A program made the translations under genes and the position numbers. Shown here in pieces: positions 55,639 to 64,000 of a stretch of 64,000 bases of DNA. Under the pieces are notes generated by a model that saw only the letters and a list, made by a program, of their open reading frames with translations, did not search any database and was not told the origin of the DNA. Positions within the stretch are counted from its first letter, which is position 1. Every line of letters begins with the position of its first letter. The DNA lies in NCBI GenBank assembly GCA_910587925.1, contig CAJUOC010000011.1, forward strand, positions 7,881 to 71,880, in the 5' to 3' direction. The DNA comes from an uncultured Muribaculaceae bacterium (lineage in GTDB: Bacteria; Bacteroidota; Bacteroidia; Bacteroidales; Muribaculaceae).

Positions 55639-58026
55639 TTACTTCACGAGGACTTTGGCGACGGTCGAGCCACGGCGCATGATGTAGATGCCGGGGGCAA
55701 GGGCGTCGGCGGCTACGCGCACACCCTGGAGGTTGAAGTACTCGGCGGGGGCGTCGGATGCATCGGCGCCGATAGCCTCGATGCCGGCGGCTTCGGTCAC
55801 TGCGATGTTGCAGGTGGCCTCGGCGGTGCCGTACTTGGCGGTGATGATGGCGGTACCGAATGCCTGGAGGGTGGTCACGAGGCCGTTTTGGTCGACGGTG
55901 GCGATGCTCTCGTCAGACGAGCTCCACTCGAGGGTGGCGGGCAGGCAGTTGTCGGCGACGGTGGCGGTGAGCTGGAGGGTGGTGCCGGTGGCGAGTTCCT
56001 CGTCGGTCTTGTCGAGGGTGACGGCCTGCTCGAGGTAGCGGCGCACGCCCACTTTCCAGATTACGAGGTTGGCAAACTCGGTGTCGACGGTAAACGATAC
56101 CTCCTCTACGCCGGTCTCGGCCTCGGCTGCGTCAGGCTCCCAGAGGTTGTACTTGGGCGCTGCCTCTCCGATGGTGCCGCTGGAGGGAGTCACCTTGTCG
56201 TAGAGAGATACAGAGCCGCGGTAGTTGCTGTGGGTGCTGGCCTTGACAGACACGATGCGCAGCATGGGATCGGTCACGGCAAACTTGATCACGGAGCCTG
56301 CGGTGAAGGTGATATTCTGAGTCTTGCCGGCGGAGATGCTCATGTCGACGCCGGGGTTGTGGGCGGTGTAGTCGGCGATGGTCTCGGCGGGGAAGTCGTA
56401 CTTGGTCTTCCAGTCGCCGTTGTAGAAGTCAAATGTCGAGTCGTAGTTGCCATAGGATTTCACGTCGATCTCGCAGGTGCCGGTGACCATGTCGCCGCTC
56501 GTGGAGCTCATCTCGGCGGTGAGGGTCACCTTGCCGGGGGCGAGGAAGTTGACGACAGCCTTGTAGTTGTCGACGCTTACGACCTCTGCAATCTTGGGGT
56601 CAGACGAAGTCATGGCCTTGAGGTTGGCGCGCCAGTCCTCGTCGCCGCCGGGAAGCATCAGCTTGGTGTAGATGCTCCAGCCCGAGCAGCCGGCCACTAC
56701 CTTGTCGAGGCCGATGCTCTCGCCGTCGGAGAATACGATGGTGGGCTCGGTGTAGTCTTTGGCGATAATCTTGCACTCAGCCTTTACGTCGGGCTCGCCG
56801 GTGATGTATACGCGCAGGAGGGCGGTACCCTCGGCCTCGGCAGATACTGAGCCGTTGTAGTAGGGCTTGCTGGTGGAGGGATTGTACTTGTACATCGTCA
56901 CGCAGCCTTTAGGCTCGACGTCGACCAGCTCGATGGTGACTTTGGCATCGGAGGGAGTGGTGGTGACGGCAAAGGAGGTGTAGTCGCCCAGCATCAGAGT
57001 AATCTCGGCGGGGAGGTCGAGGGCGATGCTCGAGGGCTCTTTCACGGTGACTTTGCAGGTGGCCGAAACCTTGTCGGTGGCGGCGGTGATGACGGCGGTG
57101 CCGGGGGCTACGGCTGTGACGGTGCCTTCGGCGTCGACAGTGGCGACGGCCTCATCGGAGCTTGACCAGGTGACTTTGGAGCCGCCGGGCTTTACGGTGG
57201 CGCCAATCTTGCCGGTCTCGCCCACGAGCAGGCTCATCTCGGTCTTGTCGAGGGTGATGACGTCGGCAATCTCGGGCATGTCCTTGGGAAGTACCACGCG
57301 TACATTGCTTACGTCTACAAAGCCGCACTGAATGATGAGGGTCTTCTTGAAGGAGTTGAGCTCGTCCATGGTCGACTGATTGAGCACGAGTATCGACTTG
57401 CCGTCGGTCTCGACAATCTGGAGGTTGCTGAACTGGCACCAGGTGTACTCGTTTTCAGCGTCGCCCTGATGGAGGAAGTTGACGTAGAAGCCTTTTCCTT
57501 CCTGGCCCTTGTAATCGACCTCGATGCCGCCGCCAACAGTGCCGCCTGCGGCCACGATGGCGTCATATGTAAACTCAATCGAGCCGGACTCGCTGGTGAT
57601 TGACACGGGGTCGCGCAGGAGCTGCTGCGGGTCTACGGGGCCGCTGGGGTCTTTGTATTCAATCTTGGTGAGGGTGAGGCCGTTGCCCATGATGGCAAAG
57701 CCCTTGGACTTGAAAAGGGCGAGGTCAGCTTCGGTGATGGGGCCGAATGTCTTCTGGGTGGCTGTGGCGGATACGCCGCCGGTCTCACCCCAGCTGAAGT
57801 TGCCCCACTTGTAAATTACGCCCAAGGCATAGTACGATGCAGAGGGGTCGGTAGTGAAACTCAGCAGGATGTCGCCTCCGACTTGGAATTGCGAGCACTG
57901 GTTGGCGGTAATCTCGGGCTTGCCGTCGTAGCCGGCAACCTGCGAGCCGGTCCATAGGGTCATGTCGGCGGCAGATGCGGAAAATGCCGCAAAAGCACCC
58001 ACTACGGCGAGTAGCAGTTTTTTCAT
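55639..58026 (-). CDS. secreted protein with bacterial Ig-like (Big_2) domains and T9SS-like tail
   Basis: 795 residues. Signal MKKLLLAVVGAFAAFSASA. A 100-200-residue N-terminal beta module (YYALGVIYKWGNFSWGE) is followed by Big_2-type domains with the pattern LDKTEMSLLVGETGKIGATVKP ... VTWSSSDEAVATVDAEGTVTAVAPG (about 255-340) and a second near 690-760 (VTLDKTDEELATGTTLQL). A tail YFNLQGVRVAADALAPGIYIMRR ends the protein. Likely exported to the surface; the function of the N-part is unknown. Confidence 0.86.
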   Translation of the reverse strand: MKKLLLAVVGAFAAFSASAADMTLWTGSQVAGYDGKPEITANQCSQFQVGGDILLSFTTDPSASYYALGVIYKWGNFSWGETGGVSATATQKTFGPITEADLALFKSKGFAIMGNGLTLTKIEYKDPSGPVDPQQLLRDPVSITSESGSIEFTYDAIVAAGGTVGGGIEVDYKGQEGKGFYVNFLHQGDAENEYTWCQFSNLQIVETDGKSILVLNQSTMDELNSFKKTLIIQCGFVDVSNVRVVLPKDMPEIADVITLDKTEMSLLVGETGKIGATVKPGGSKVTWSSSDEAVATVDAEGTVTAVAPGTAVITAATDKVSATCKVTVKEPSSIALDLPAEITLMLGDYTSFAVTTTPSDAKVTIELVDVEPKGCVTMYKYNPSTSKPYYNGSVSAEAEGTALLRVYITGEPDVKAECKIIAKDYTEPTIVFSDGESIGLDKVVAGCSGWSIYTKLMLPGGDEDWRANLKAMTSSDPKIAEVVSVDNYKAVVNFLAPGKVTLTAEMSSTSGDMVTGTCEIDVKSYGNYDSTFDFYNGDWKTKYDFPAETIADYTAHNPGVDMSISAGKTQNITFTAGSVIKFAVTDPMLRIVSVKASTHSNYRGSVSLYDKVTPSSGTIGEAAPKYNLWEPDAAEAETGVEEVSFTVDTEFANLVIWKVGVRRYLEQAVTLDKTDEELATGTTLQLTATVADNCLPATLEWSSSDESIATVDQNGLVTTLQAFGTAIITAKYGTAEATCNIAVTEAAGIEAIGADASDAPAEYFNLQGVRVAADALAPGIYIMRRGSTVAKVLVK

Positions 58027-58087
58027 GGTAAAAAGGGGTAATATAGTTAGTATAAACGGTATTCAGTTGATGGTGGTCAACCGTCGG

Positions 58088-58095
58088 CAAAAATA
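58088..58095 (-). promoter_or_regulatory. -7 promoter element of the Big_2 surface protein gene
   Basis: TATTTTTG on the minus strand, 61 bases before the ATG; TTTG at 58121-58118 is 22 bases further, slightly outside the usual spacing. Confidence 0.5.
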
Positions 58096-58212
58096 AGTCA
58101 AGAATCGCGGCGCGGGGCAAAATTAACATCCCTTAACGGTTATGAAATGTTATCGATAGAGGGTGGATTTGTTTACTGCGCTGGAAATCAGATGCTTGCC
58201 CTGGGCGTAAAT

Positions 58213-58253
58213 AGCCCCGCATACCTGAGCCTGCGGCTGCGGTATGCGGGGCT
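58213..58253 (-). terminator. probable terminator hairpin after the GH13 gene
   Basis: Perfect 13-bp stem (58213-58225 with 58241-58253) with a 15-base loop; only ATTTA follows on the minus strand, so termination strength is uncertain. Confidence 0.5.
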
Positions 58254-58257
58254 GTCG

Positions 58258-58315
58258 TGATGCCTCATGTCGCATCAAGATGCGTGAGGTCGCATCATGA
58301 ATCATGCATCATGAA
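58258..58315. repeat. CATGATGCAT-type repeat block directly 3' of the GH13 gene
   Basis: Contains GATTCATGATG-type units and a hairpin (CCTCA...CGCATC / GATGCG TGAGG around 58264-58290). Its minus-strand order ATTCATGATGCGAC, GCATC, TGATGCGACA matches the block 3' of metK at 37711-37808. Confidence 0.75.
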
Positions 58316-61030
58316 TCAACGGACGGTAATCTTGTCGGTGCGGGTGCCTTGGCGGCGGATGTAGATGCCGGGGGCGAGGCCGTCGGGGTCGACACGCGCG
58401 CCGCGCAGGTCGTAGTACTCGGCGGGAGCGGTGCGGTCGGCGTCGAGGTCGGCGTCGGTGATGCCGTTGACCATGCCGCGGGTGGCGTAGACGGCAAAGG
58501 CGCCCGGGGCGAGGGTGACGCCCTCGGCGGTGGCGCGCGGCTCGGTGCCCCAGTTGTGTGCCATCAGCTCGCAGGTGGTGACATCGGCGGGCAGCGCCAC
58601 GGTGATTTCCTTATCGACGTTGGGGTTTACGGCGAGGTAGATGGCCTTGTCGCCCTTGGTGAGGGCCACGGTGCGGCCGGTGGCCCAGCCGCCGCAGAGC
58701 ATTTGCACGTTGACGTCGGAGGCAAACATCTCGGGGTTGTTGCGGCGCATCCACATCAGGGCTTTGTACTGCTCCATGAGGCCGCGGTTGGTCCAGTCGT
58801 CCAGGTAGCTCCAGATGACCTTTTTGGGCGAGGTGTTGTTGCCGCCGTTGGCGCTCTTGGTGGTCTGGTCGGCGCCAAACTCCTGAAACTGCCATATCAT
58901 GTGGGCGCCCGGAGCCATGAGCATCTGCGCGGCGACCGAGCCCAGGCGGCGTGTCTGTATCTCGCGGCTGGCCTTGACGGCGGCGACGCCGTACTTGACC
59001 TGCTTGTATGCCATGCGCTCCTCGTCGTGGCTCTCGGCGTAGCTCACGGTGGAGCCTTTGGTGCGGCCGTCGGACGGGGCGTAGAATCGGTTGAGGGCGG
59101 CGTCGGTGGTGTAGCCCATCGCAAACTGGCAGGAGGAGTTGTTGATATTGGCCCAGTTGAGCTCGCCGTCGGCGGCCATCTCGTTTTCTTCCTTGGCGCC
59201 GGCGAGGTTCTCGTTGATGAAGTATGCGTCGGGAGCCACGGCGCGCATGGCATCGTGGAGGGACTTCATGCGGGCGACGCGGGAGGCATTGTATGCGTTG
59301 GTTTTGGCATCGGTCACGCCGGTCCAGGTGTTGGTGTCGGCATGGTAGGTGGCGCCGTAGGAGTCGTTGTCGCCCAGGCCCTTTACGAGGTCGAAGCGGA
59401 AGCCGTCGACGCGGTACTCAGTGAGCCAGTGGCGCAGGGCGTCGTGCCACTGGCGCTGCACGAGGGGATAGTCTTGATTCCAGTCGTTGAGCACGCTGTA
59501 TCCGTGGGGGGCGGTGCCGTTGTAGAAGGGGTTTTGCGCGATGGGATACATCTTGTACCAGGGGTGCTGGCCGTCGCTCTGGTTGAACACGATGTCGAGG
59601 ATGACGGCCATGCCGCGGGCGTGGCACTCGTCGATGAGGCGCTTGTAGTCGGCGGGGGTGCCGTATGCCTTGTCGGGGGCAAAGTAGAAATTGGTGTTGT
59701 AGCCCCAGGAATTGTTGCCGCTGAACTCCATCACCGGCATCAGCTCGATGGCGTTGACACCTAAGTCGCGCAGATAGTCGAGCTTGTCGAGCACGCCGGC
59801 GATGGTGCCCGAGCCGCGGGCCGCGCCTTCGGTGCCGGTGAAGTCGCGTATGAGCAGCTCGTAGATGAGCAGGCCGTCTCCGGCCGGGCGCGTAAACGAG
59901 GTGGTCTGCCAGTCGTATGCCTCGCGGGCGGGGCTGTACACGGCCACCGGGGTGCCGCTCACGACGTCGGAGGGGAAGGCGGGCATGTCGGGAAATACGG
60001 TGGCGGGTATGAAGCGGTCGTTCCAGGGGTCGAGCACGAGGCGGGCGTAGGGGTCGCCCACGGCGATGCCGTCGACCTCAAAGAAGTAGATGTGGTCTTT
60101 GGCCGGGTCGAGCGCGGGGACGGTGGTCCAGAAGTAGCGCACGCCGTCGACGGTCTGATAGTCCATCACCGAGGAGGAGTCGATGGCGTAGCCGTTCCAG
60201 GAGCCGCGCAGGTATACCTCGCTCTTGCCGGGGGCCGCGATGCAGAATGTGACATTGCCCTGCGCGTCGGCCACGGGGCCCATCACCGGCGAGCCTCCGG
60301 GATAGGCCTTCTCCGAGGCCGGCTCAACCACGCTAACGGTGATGCGCTCGGTGCGGGTGACGCTGCCGGCCTTGGCGGTGGCCTCGACGGTGTATGAGCC
60401 CACGCTGCTGAAGGTGTAGTCGGCCGAGAGCGACCGGCCCTCGCCGGTCTTGACCGGGGCGCCGTTGACCGTGATGCTCAGCGCGGCGTTGAGGGTCGAG
60501 TATACGGTGAATGTCTGCTTTGACGAGCCGGTGAGCACGTCGGGGCAGTCGGAGCTGAGAGCAATCTCAAAGCTGCCGGCCTCGTATACGTCGAGGAGTA
60601 TGTCGCCGCCCGAGGAGGTCTTGCCTTCGGCCGTGCCGGTGGCATTGCGGAATACAAATGCGAGCTTGCGCACCTTCTCGGCCGGGTCGGTGATATTATA
60701 ATATGTGTCGATTGAGCCGATGTCGAGGGTATATACATTGGTCGACAGGCGCTTCATGAGGTACTTTGCCTCGTTTTTGCCCCAGGTGGAGGCGTGTTTC
60801 CAGTCGGAGTCGCCGGTCGAGAGACTGGAGATGACGCCGGTATGTGCATATACCTCGGCGCCCTCGGGGAGGTCGGCCAGGCCGCGGTTGCCGCGGTCGG
60901 CGTGGAAGGTGACCGTGATGCCGGTCGACGAGGTCTGAAGTACCGGGGGCTCGGAGGTGACCACCGGCGATGCGGCGGCGACGCTGCACCATGCAGCGAG
61001 CCCGGCTGCCAGAGTAAAGATGTTTCTCAT
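58316..61030 (-). CDS. GH13 alpha-amylase/pullulanase-like enzyme with T9SS-like tail
   Basis: 904 residues. Signal MRNIFTLAAGLAAWCSVAAA. An N-terminal Ig-like/starch-binding region (about 25-240) and an E-set (CBM48-like: VTFCIAAPGKSEVYLRGSWNGY) precede the GH13 barrel from ~390. The catalytic triad is visible: nucleophile Asp547 in DGFRFDLVKG, acid/base Glu607 in FINENLAG, and Asp669 in SHDEE; NAIELMPVMEF and VILDIVFNQSD are the other conserved regions. The tail YYDLRGARVDPDGLAPGIYIRRQG looks T9SS-like. It probably hydrolyses starch or glycogen outside the cell. Divergent from ligA, 66 bases apart. Confidence 0.93.
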   Translation of the reverse strand: MRNIFTLAAGLAAWCSVAAASPVVTSEPPVLQTSSTGITVTFHADRGNRGLADLPEGAEVYAHTGVISSLSTGDSDWKHASTWGKNEAKYLMKRLSTNVYTLDIGSIDTYYNITDPAEKVRKLAFVFRNATGTAEGKTSSGGDILLDVYEAGSFEIALSSDCPDVLTGSSKQTFTVYSTLNAALSITVNGAPVKTGEGRSLSADYTFSSVGSYTVEATAKAGSVTRTERITVSVVEPASEKAYPGGSPVMGPVADAQGNVTFCIAAPGKSEVYLRGSWNGYAIDSSSVMDYQTVDGVRYFWTTVPALDPAKDHIYFFEVDGIAVGDPYARLVLDPWNDRFIPATVFPDMPAFPSDVVSGTPVAVYSPAREAYDWQTTSFTRPAGDGLLIYELLIRDFTGTEGAARGSGTIAGVLDKLDYLRDLGVNAIELMPVMEFSGNNSWGYNTNFYFAPDKAYGTPADYKRLIDECHARGMAVILDIVFNQSDGQHPWYKMYPIAQNPFYNGTAPHGYSVLNDWNQDYPLVQRQWHDALRHWLTEYRVDGFRFDLVKGLGDNDSYGATYHADTNTWTGVTDAKTNAYNASRVARMKSLHDAMRAVAPDAYFINENLAGAKEENEMAADGELNWANINNSSCQFAMGYTTDAALNRFYAPSDGRTKGSTVSYAESHDEERMAYKQVKYGVAAVKASREIQTRRLGSVAAQMLMAPGAHMIWQFQEFGADQTTKSANGGNNTSPKKVIWSYLDDWTNRGLMEQYKALMWMRRNNPEMFASDVNVQMLCGGWATGRTVALTKGDKAIYLAVNPNVDKEITVALPADVTTCELMAHNWGTEPRATAEGVTLAPGAFAVYATRGMVNGITDADLDADRTAPAEYYDLRGARVDPDGLAPGIYIRRQGTRTDKITVR

Positions 61031-61060
61031 GTAAGGGTTGCGAAATTGATAAGTAAGTTT

Positions 61061-61091
61061 TTTGCAAAGTTAGTCAAATGGCTTAAATTTG
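61061..61091 (+). promoter_or_regulatory. ligA promoter (TTTG-N19-TAAATTTG)
   Basis: TTTG at 61061-61064 and TAAATTTG at 61084-61091, 19 bases apart. The -7 box ends only 5 bases before the ligA ATG. Confidence 0.85.
61065..61072 (-). promoter_or_regulatory. -7 promoter element of the GH13 gene
   Basis: TAACTTTG on the minus strand, directly abutting the -33 box of ligA on the other strand, so the two divergent promoters overlap. Confidence 0.65.
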
Positions 61092-61096
61092 CAAGT

Positions 61097-63106
61097 ATGG
61101 AAAATGTTAAGGACAAGATAGAGCGGCTGCGGCGCGAGCTGGAGGCCCACAATCATAAATACTATGTAGAAAATGCCCCGGTGATTTCCGACCGCGACTT
61201 TGATATGCTGCTCAAGGAGCTGGAGGCTCTGGAGGCCGCCCATCCCGAGTACGACGACCCGCTGTCGCCCACGCGGCGCGTGGGCAGCGACCTGGCGACG
61301 GGATTTGAGCAGGTGCCCCATCTCTATCCGATGCTATCGCTGGCCAATACATACTCCATCGACGATGTCGACGCCTGGGCGCGCCGCATCGCCGAGTCGC
61401 TGCCGGGCGAGTCGGTGACGTATGTGGGCGAGATGAAATTTGACGGCTCGGGCATCTCGCTCATCTACGAGCACGGGCGGCTGGTGCGCGCCGTGACCCG
61501 CGGCGACGGCGCCGTGGGCGATGTGGTCACCGACAATATCAAGACTATCCGCTCGATACCCCTCACTCTGTCGGGCTCGGGCTGGCCCGAGCGCTTTGAG
61601 ATACGCGGCGAGGTGGTGATGCCCTGGGCATCGTTTGAGCGGCTCAACGCCGAGCGCGCGTTCAACGAGGAGCCGCTGCTGGCCAATCCCCGCAATGCCT
61701 GCGCCGGCACCCTGAAGATGCTCGACCCGCGCATCGTGGCCGCCCGCGGCCTCGACGCTTACTTCTACTATCTGCTGGGCGAGGATCTGCCCGCCGACAA
61801 TCACTACGACAATATGATGGCCGCCCGCTCGTGGGGCTTCAAGGTGTCCGACGCCATGACCCGCCTCGACTCGCTCGAGGCCATCGACCGGTATATACGA
61901 CACTGGGACACCGCCCGCCGCGAGCTGCCCGTGGCGACAGACGGCCTGGTATTCAAGGTCGACTCCCTGCGACGCCAGCTCAACCTCGGCTTCACGGCCA
62001 AGTCGCCGCGCTGGGCTGTGGCATATAAATTCCCGGCCGAGCGGGCGCTCACACGCCTGCGCTCGGTGAGCTTCGATGTGGGCCGCACGGGTGTGGTGAC
62101 TCCTGTGGCCAATCTGGAGCCGGTGCTGCTCTCGGGCACCATCGTCAAGCGCGCGTCGCTGCACAATGCCGACATCATGCGCCAGCTCGACATACACCAC
62201 GGCGACATGCTCTATGTCGAGAAGGGCGGCGAGATAATCCCCAAGATCACCGGAGTCGACCTCTCGCGGCGCGACCCGGCGGCCGGGCCGGTGGAGTTTG
62301 TGAGCCGATGCCCGGCCTGCGGCACGCCGCTTACCCGCGAGGAGGGCGAGGCCGCCTGGGTATGCCCCGATAAATACGGCTGTCTGCCCCAGGTGATGGG
62401 GCGTGTGGAGCACTTTGTGGCCCGCCGCATGATGAATATCGACGGCATCGGCGACGAGACCGTCGCGGCGCTCTTTGCCGCCGGGCTCGTGCGTGACTCG
62501 GCCGACCTCTACGACCTCACCGCCGACCGTATCGTGGGGCTGCCCGGCTTTGCCCGCATCAGCGCGACGCGCATCGTCGACGGGGTGCGTGCCAGTCTGG
62601 CCGTGCCGTTTGAGCGGGTGGTGTTTGCCCTGTCGATACCCGGCGTGGGCGAGACCACGGCCAAGAAGATAGCCCGCGCCACGGGCAATATCGACGAGCT
62701 GATGAGCTGGCCGGCCGAGCGTCTGCAGGCCATCGAGGATGTGGGGCCGCGCATCGCCGCAAGCATCGTCGACTACTTTGCCACCGAGACAAACCGCCGC
62801 AATGTCGAGCGCCTGCGCGCCGCCGGTGTGCAGATGGCCGTGGCCGAAACCGACGCCGAGGGCCGCACCGACCTGCTCGGCGGCAAGTCGTTTGTGATAA
62901 GCGGCGTCTTTGCCCTGCACAGCCGCGACCAATACAAAGAGCTGATTGAGCGCAACGGCGGCAAAAACGTCGGCTCAATCAGCAAAAAGACAGATTACAT
63001 ACTGGCGGGCGAGAATATGGGTCCCGCCAAGCTCGAGAAGGCTATGAAGCTGGGTGTGCCCGTCATCGACGAGCGCACTTTCCTCGCCATGATAGAGCAA
63101 GCATAA
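61097..63106 (+). CDS. ligA: NAD-dependent DNA ligase
   Basis: 669 residues from ATG 61097, which gives the canonical N-terminus (KIERLRRELEAHNHKYYVENAP); the longer open frame upstream includes the promoter and is not coding. Adenylation Lys114 in EMKFDGSG, NAD-binding EIRGEVVMP, OB-fold, four-Cys zinc finger (CPACGTPL ... WVCPDKYGC), helix-hairpin-helix region (PGVGETTAKKIA) and C-terminal BRCT (KNVGSISKKTDYILAGENMG). Essential for joining Okazaki fragments. Promoter geometry implies a leaderless mRNA. Confidence 0.96.
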   Translation: MENVKDKIERLRRELEAHNHKYYVENAPVISDRDFDMLLKELEALEAAHPEYDDPLSPTRRVGSDLATGFEQVPHLYPMLSLANTYSIDDVDAWARRIAESLPGESVTYVGEMKFDGSGISLIYEHGRLVRAVTRGDGAVGDVVTDNIKTIRSIPLTLSGSGWPERFEIRGEVVMPWASFERLNAERAFNEEPLLANPRNACAGTLKMLDPRIVAARGLDAYFYYLLGEDLPADNHYDNMMAARSWGFKVSDAMTRLDSLEAIDRYIRHWDTARRELPVATDGLVFKVDSLRRQLNLGFTAKSPRWAVAYKFPAERALTRLRSVSFDVGRTGVVTPVANLEPVLLSGTIVKRASLHNADIMRQLDIHHGDMLYVEKGGEIIPKITGVDLSRRDPAAGPVEFVSRCPACGTPLTREEGEAAWVCPDKYGCLPQVMGRVEHFVARRMMNIDGIGDETVAALFAAGLVRDSADLYDLTADRIVGLPGFARISATRIVDGVRASLAVPFERVVFALSIPGVGETTAKKIARATGNIDELMSWPAERLQAIEDVGPRIAASIVDYFATETNRRNVERLRAAGVQMAVAETDAEGRTDLLGGKSFVISGVFALHSRDQYKELIERNGGKNVGSISKKTDYILAGENMGPAKLEKAMKLGVPVIDERTFLAMIEQA

Positions 63107-63476
63107 GCGCCGCTCCTGCGACGACCACCCACCCGCAGGGCAGCCGCGGGCCGCGGCTCCGCTCGGAGTGCTGCGAGCTCGAGGAGGTCTCGGCCGACGT
63201 CGCCGTGGCTGAGTCTGAGCGGGCGACTGTCGTATGCGCAGCGGCGGCACGCACGCGGCGGGCGCGTGCCGTGACCCGGCGTCGGGGCGAGTCGAGCCAT
63301 TCCAGAGTGATTTCAGGTGAGTCGAGCGTGGCGATTGCCACTGCCACCATCGAGTCGCGCCGCTCCAGTGCCACCGCCCGCCGCAGCGCTGTGGTAGAGT
63401 CGGTCGCCGCGCTGCGGTCGGTCGAGCAGCCGGCCGCAGCGACCGTCGCCGCCGCGGCTATCAGCAACCGGCGCAC
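63063..63476 (-). CDS. small lipoprotein with C-terminal membrane segment (spanin-like topology)
   Basis: 137 residues from a GTG at 63476, which gives a clean type II signal peptide (RRLLIAAAATVAAAGC, Cys17); an ATG at 63509 would add 11 residues. The middle is polar and charged (Ser/Thr/Arg-rich, ~95 residues). The end has one hydrophobic segment, GWVVVAGAALMLALSW, then RGKCARR. Lipid anchor at one end and a membrane helix at the other is the layout of a unimolecular phage spanin. The start overlaps the amidase stop by 16 bases; the 3' end overlaps ligA tail-to-tail by 44 bases. The function is inferred from topology and neighbour only. Confidence 0.5.
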   Translation of the reverse strand: MRRLLIAAAATVAAAGCSTDRSAATDSTTALRRAVALERRDSMVAVAIATLDSPEITLEWLDSPRRRVTARARRVRAAAAHTTVARSDSATATSAETSSSSQHSERSRGPRLPCGWVVVAGAALMLALSWRGKCARR

Positions 63477-63880
63477 AGATGTCGGTACTCGGCGGTGGCG
63501 TCGAAGCATGGGCAGCTCTTGGCCGCGAAATCGCAGTGGCCGCGGATGCGCGCGCCCGGATATCGGGCCGTGAGGCGCCGCAGCAGGCGGTCGAGGGCGG
63601 CGCGCTGGGCGGCGGTGCGGGTGTCGGCCGGGGAGCCGTCGGCATCGATGCCGCCCACGTAGCATACGCCCACCGACGTGGCATTGCGCCCGCGGCAGTG
63701 GGCGCCGGCCATCCGCTCGGGGCGACCGGCGCCCACCGCGCCGTCGAGCCCCACCAGATAGTGGTAGCCGATGCCGCTGAATCCGCGGGCGCGGTGCCAG
63801 GCGTCGACATCGGCCACCGATACGGGCCGGCCGGCGGGAGTGGCAGTGCAGTGCACGATGATTTCAGTGATTTTTCTCAT
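63461..63880 (-). CDS. N-acetylmuramoyl-L-alanine amidase (amidase_2/PGRP fold)
   Basis: 139 residues. Zinc-ligand pattern His10 in IIVHCTATP, the fold marker YHYLVGLDG, a middle AHCRGRNATSVGVCYVGG, and the C-terminal GHCDFAAKSCPCFD with the third ligand position. T7-lysozyme-like size; no signal peptide, so export would need a holin or act on intake of fragments. Such compact amidases occur in Bacteroidales phages and as domesticated genes. A small lipoprotein gene follows with overlap. Confidence 0.88.
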   Translation of the reverse strand: MRKITEIIVHCTATPAGRPVSVADVDAWHRARGFSGIGYHYLVGLDGAVGAGRPERMAGAHCRGRNATSVGVCYVGGIDADGSPADTRTAAQRAALDRLLRRLTARYPGARIRGHCDFAAKSCPCFDATAEYRHLCAGC

Positions 63881-63906
63881 AGGTAAGATAAGTTTTTGTG
63901 AAAATA

Positions 63907-63938
63907 TTTGGTGGAGTTGAGTGAAATGATTACCTTTG
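63907..63938 (+). promoter_or_regulatory. tRNA-Met promoter (TTTG-N20-TACCTTTG)
   Basis: TTTG at 63907-63910 and TACCTTTG at 63931-63938, 20 bases apart; the tRNA begins 11 bases later. Confidence 0.85.
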
Positions 63939-63948
63939 CACTCGCAAC

Positions 63949-64000
63949 GGCGGGATAGCTCAGTTGGTTAGAGCGTCGGATTCATAACCCGGAGGTCCCG
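63949..64000 (+). tRNA. tRNA-Met (anticodon CAT), 5' part
   Basis: Begins GGCGGGATAGCTCAGTTGG and shows the anticodon loop TTCATAA; the window ends in the variable/T-stem region. A CAT anticodon could also mean tRNA-Ile2 with modified C34; the sequence visible does not separate the two fully. The A31-C39 position is mismatched here as in the tRNA-Thr. Confidence 0.85.

Noticed and set aside
63107..63460. Non-coding spacer between ligA and the amidase gene
   Set aside because: A continuous minus-strand frame with a lipoprotein signal fills it, so a small gene is more likely than empty spacer.

Overview
The window is a high-GC bacterial chromosome segment that reads clearly as Bacteroidota, order Bacteroidales. 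Promoters follow the Bacteroidota rule (TTTG, 19-20 bases, then TAnnTTTG). Several secreted proteins end in type IX secretion (T9SS) C-terminal sorting domains. The T9SS sortase PorU and shuttle protein PorV are both present, and the housekeeping genes are Bacteroidales-like. The high GC would fit a Muribaculaceae-type or related gut lineage, but that assignment is inference. No integrated phage, integrase, transposase or CRISPR array was seen.

Layout. Bases 1-4730 hold a cut-off T9SS cargo gene, a secreted C10 (streptopain-type) protease and two lipoproteins, closed by a strong terminator. Bases 4825-13104 are the complete nqrABCDEF sodium-pump operon, running without a gap into an N6-adenine DNA methyltransferase and a PD-(D/E)XK nuclease (a compact restriction-modification pair). 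Bases 13123-15521 hold a glycogen-synthase N-domain protein, a DUF4270 lipoprotein and tRNA-Thr(CGT). A 1445-residue multidomain surface protein follows, then a convergent intergenic region with a candidate small RNA and a palindromic repeat. Bases 20463-24282 (minus) encode a PhnP-like hydrolase, a lipoprotein and prolyl oligopeptidase. Bases 24361-33872 (plus) run gltX, kdtA, an ArgC-like gene without the catalytic cysteine, porU, a nucleoside kinase and a TPR protein. Bases 33873-34415 are a dense array of short hairpins.

Bases 34416-44050 (minus) carry a RecD-like helicase, cysS, a DUF3467 protein, metK (with a predicted SAM-II-type riboswitch and terminator in its leader), a radical SAM protein, porV, a PurF paralogue without the N-terminal cysteine, and a polyprenyl diphosphate synthase. 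Bases 44258-54946 (minus) are a GH3/serine-hydrolase fusion, a 5'-nucleotidase and two T9SS-type surface proteins separated by a 386-bp MITE with 35-bp terminal inverted repeats. Bases 54947-55638 hold a foldback element and many inverted repeats. Bases 55639-61030 (minus) encode a Big_2-type surface protein and a GH13 amylase. ligA follows on the plus strand, probably leaderless. The right end has an amidase with a small lipoprotein whose predicted topology resembles a unimolecular spanin, and the 5' part of tRNA-Met.

Common threads: respiration by Na+-NQR; export of proteases, amylase and adhesin-like proteins through T9SS, with PorU and PorV encoded nearby; and intergenic spaces repeatedly occupied by small non-coding palindromic elements. 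The best leads for new biology are the restriction-modification pair inside the nqr transcript, the repeat and MITE families, the two predicted active-site-dead enzyme paralogues, the candidate small RNA and the spanin-like gene.
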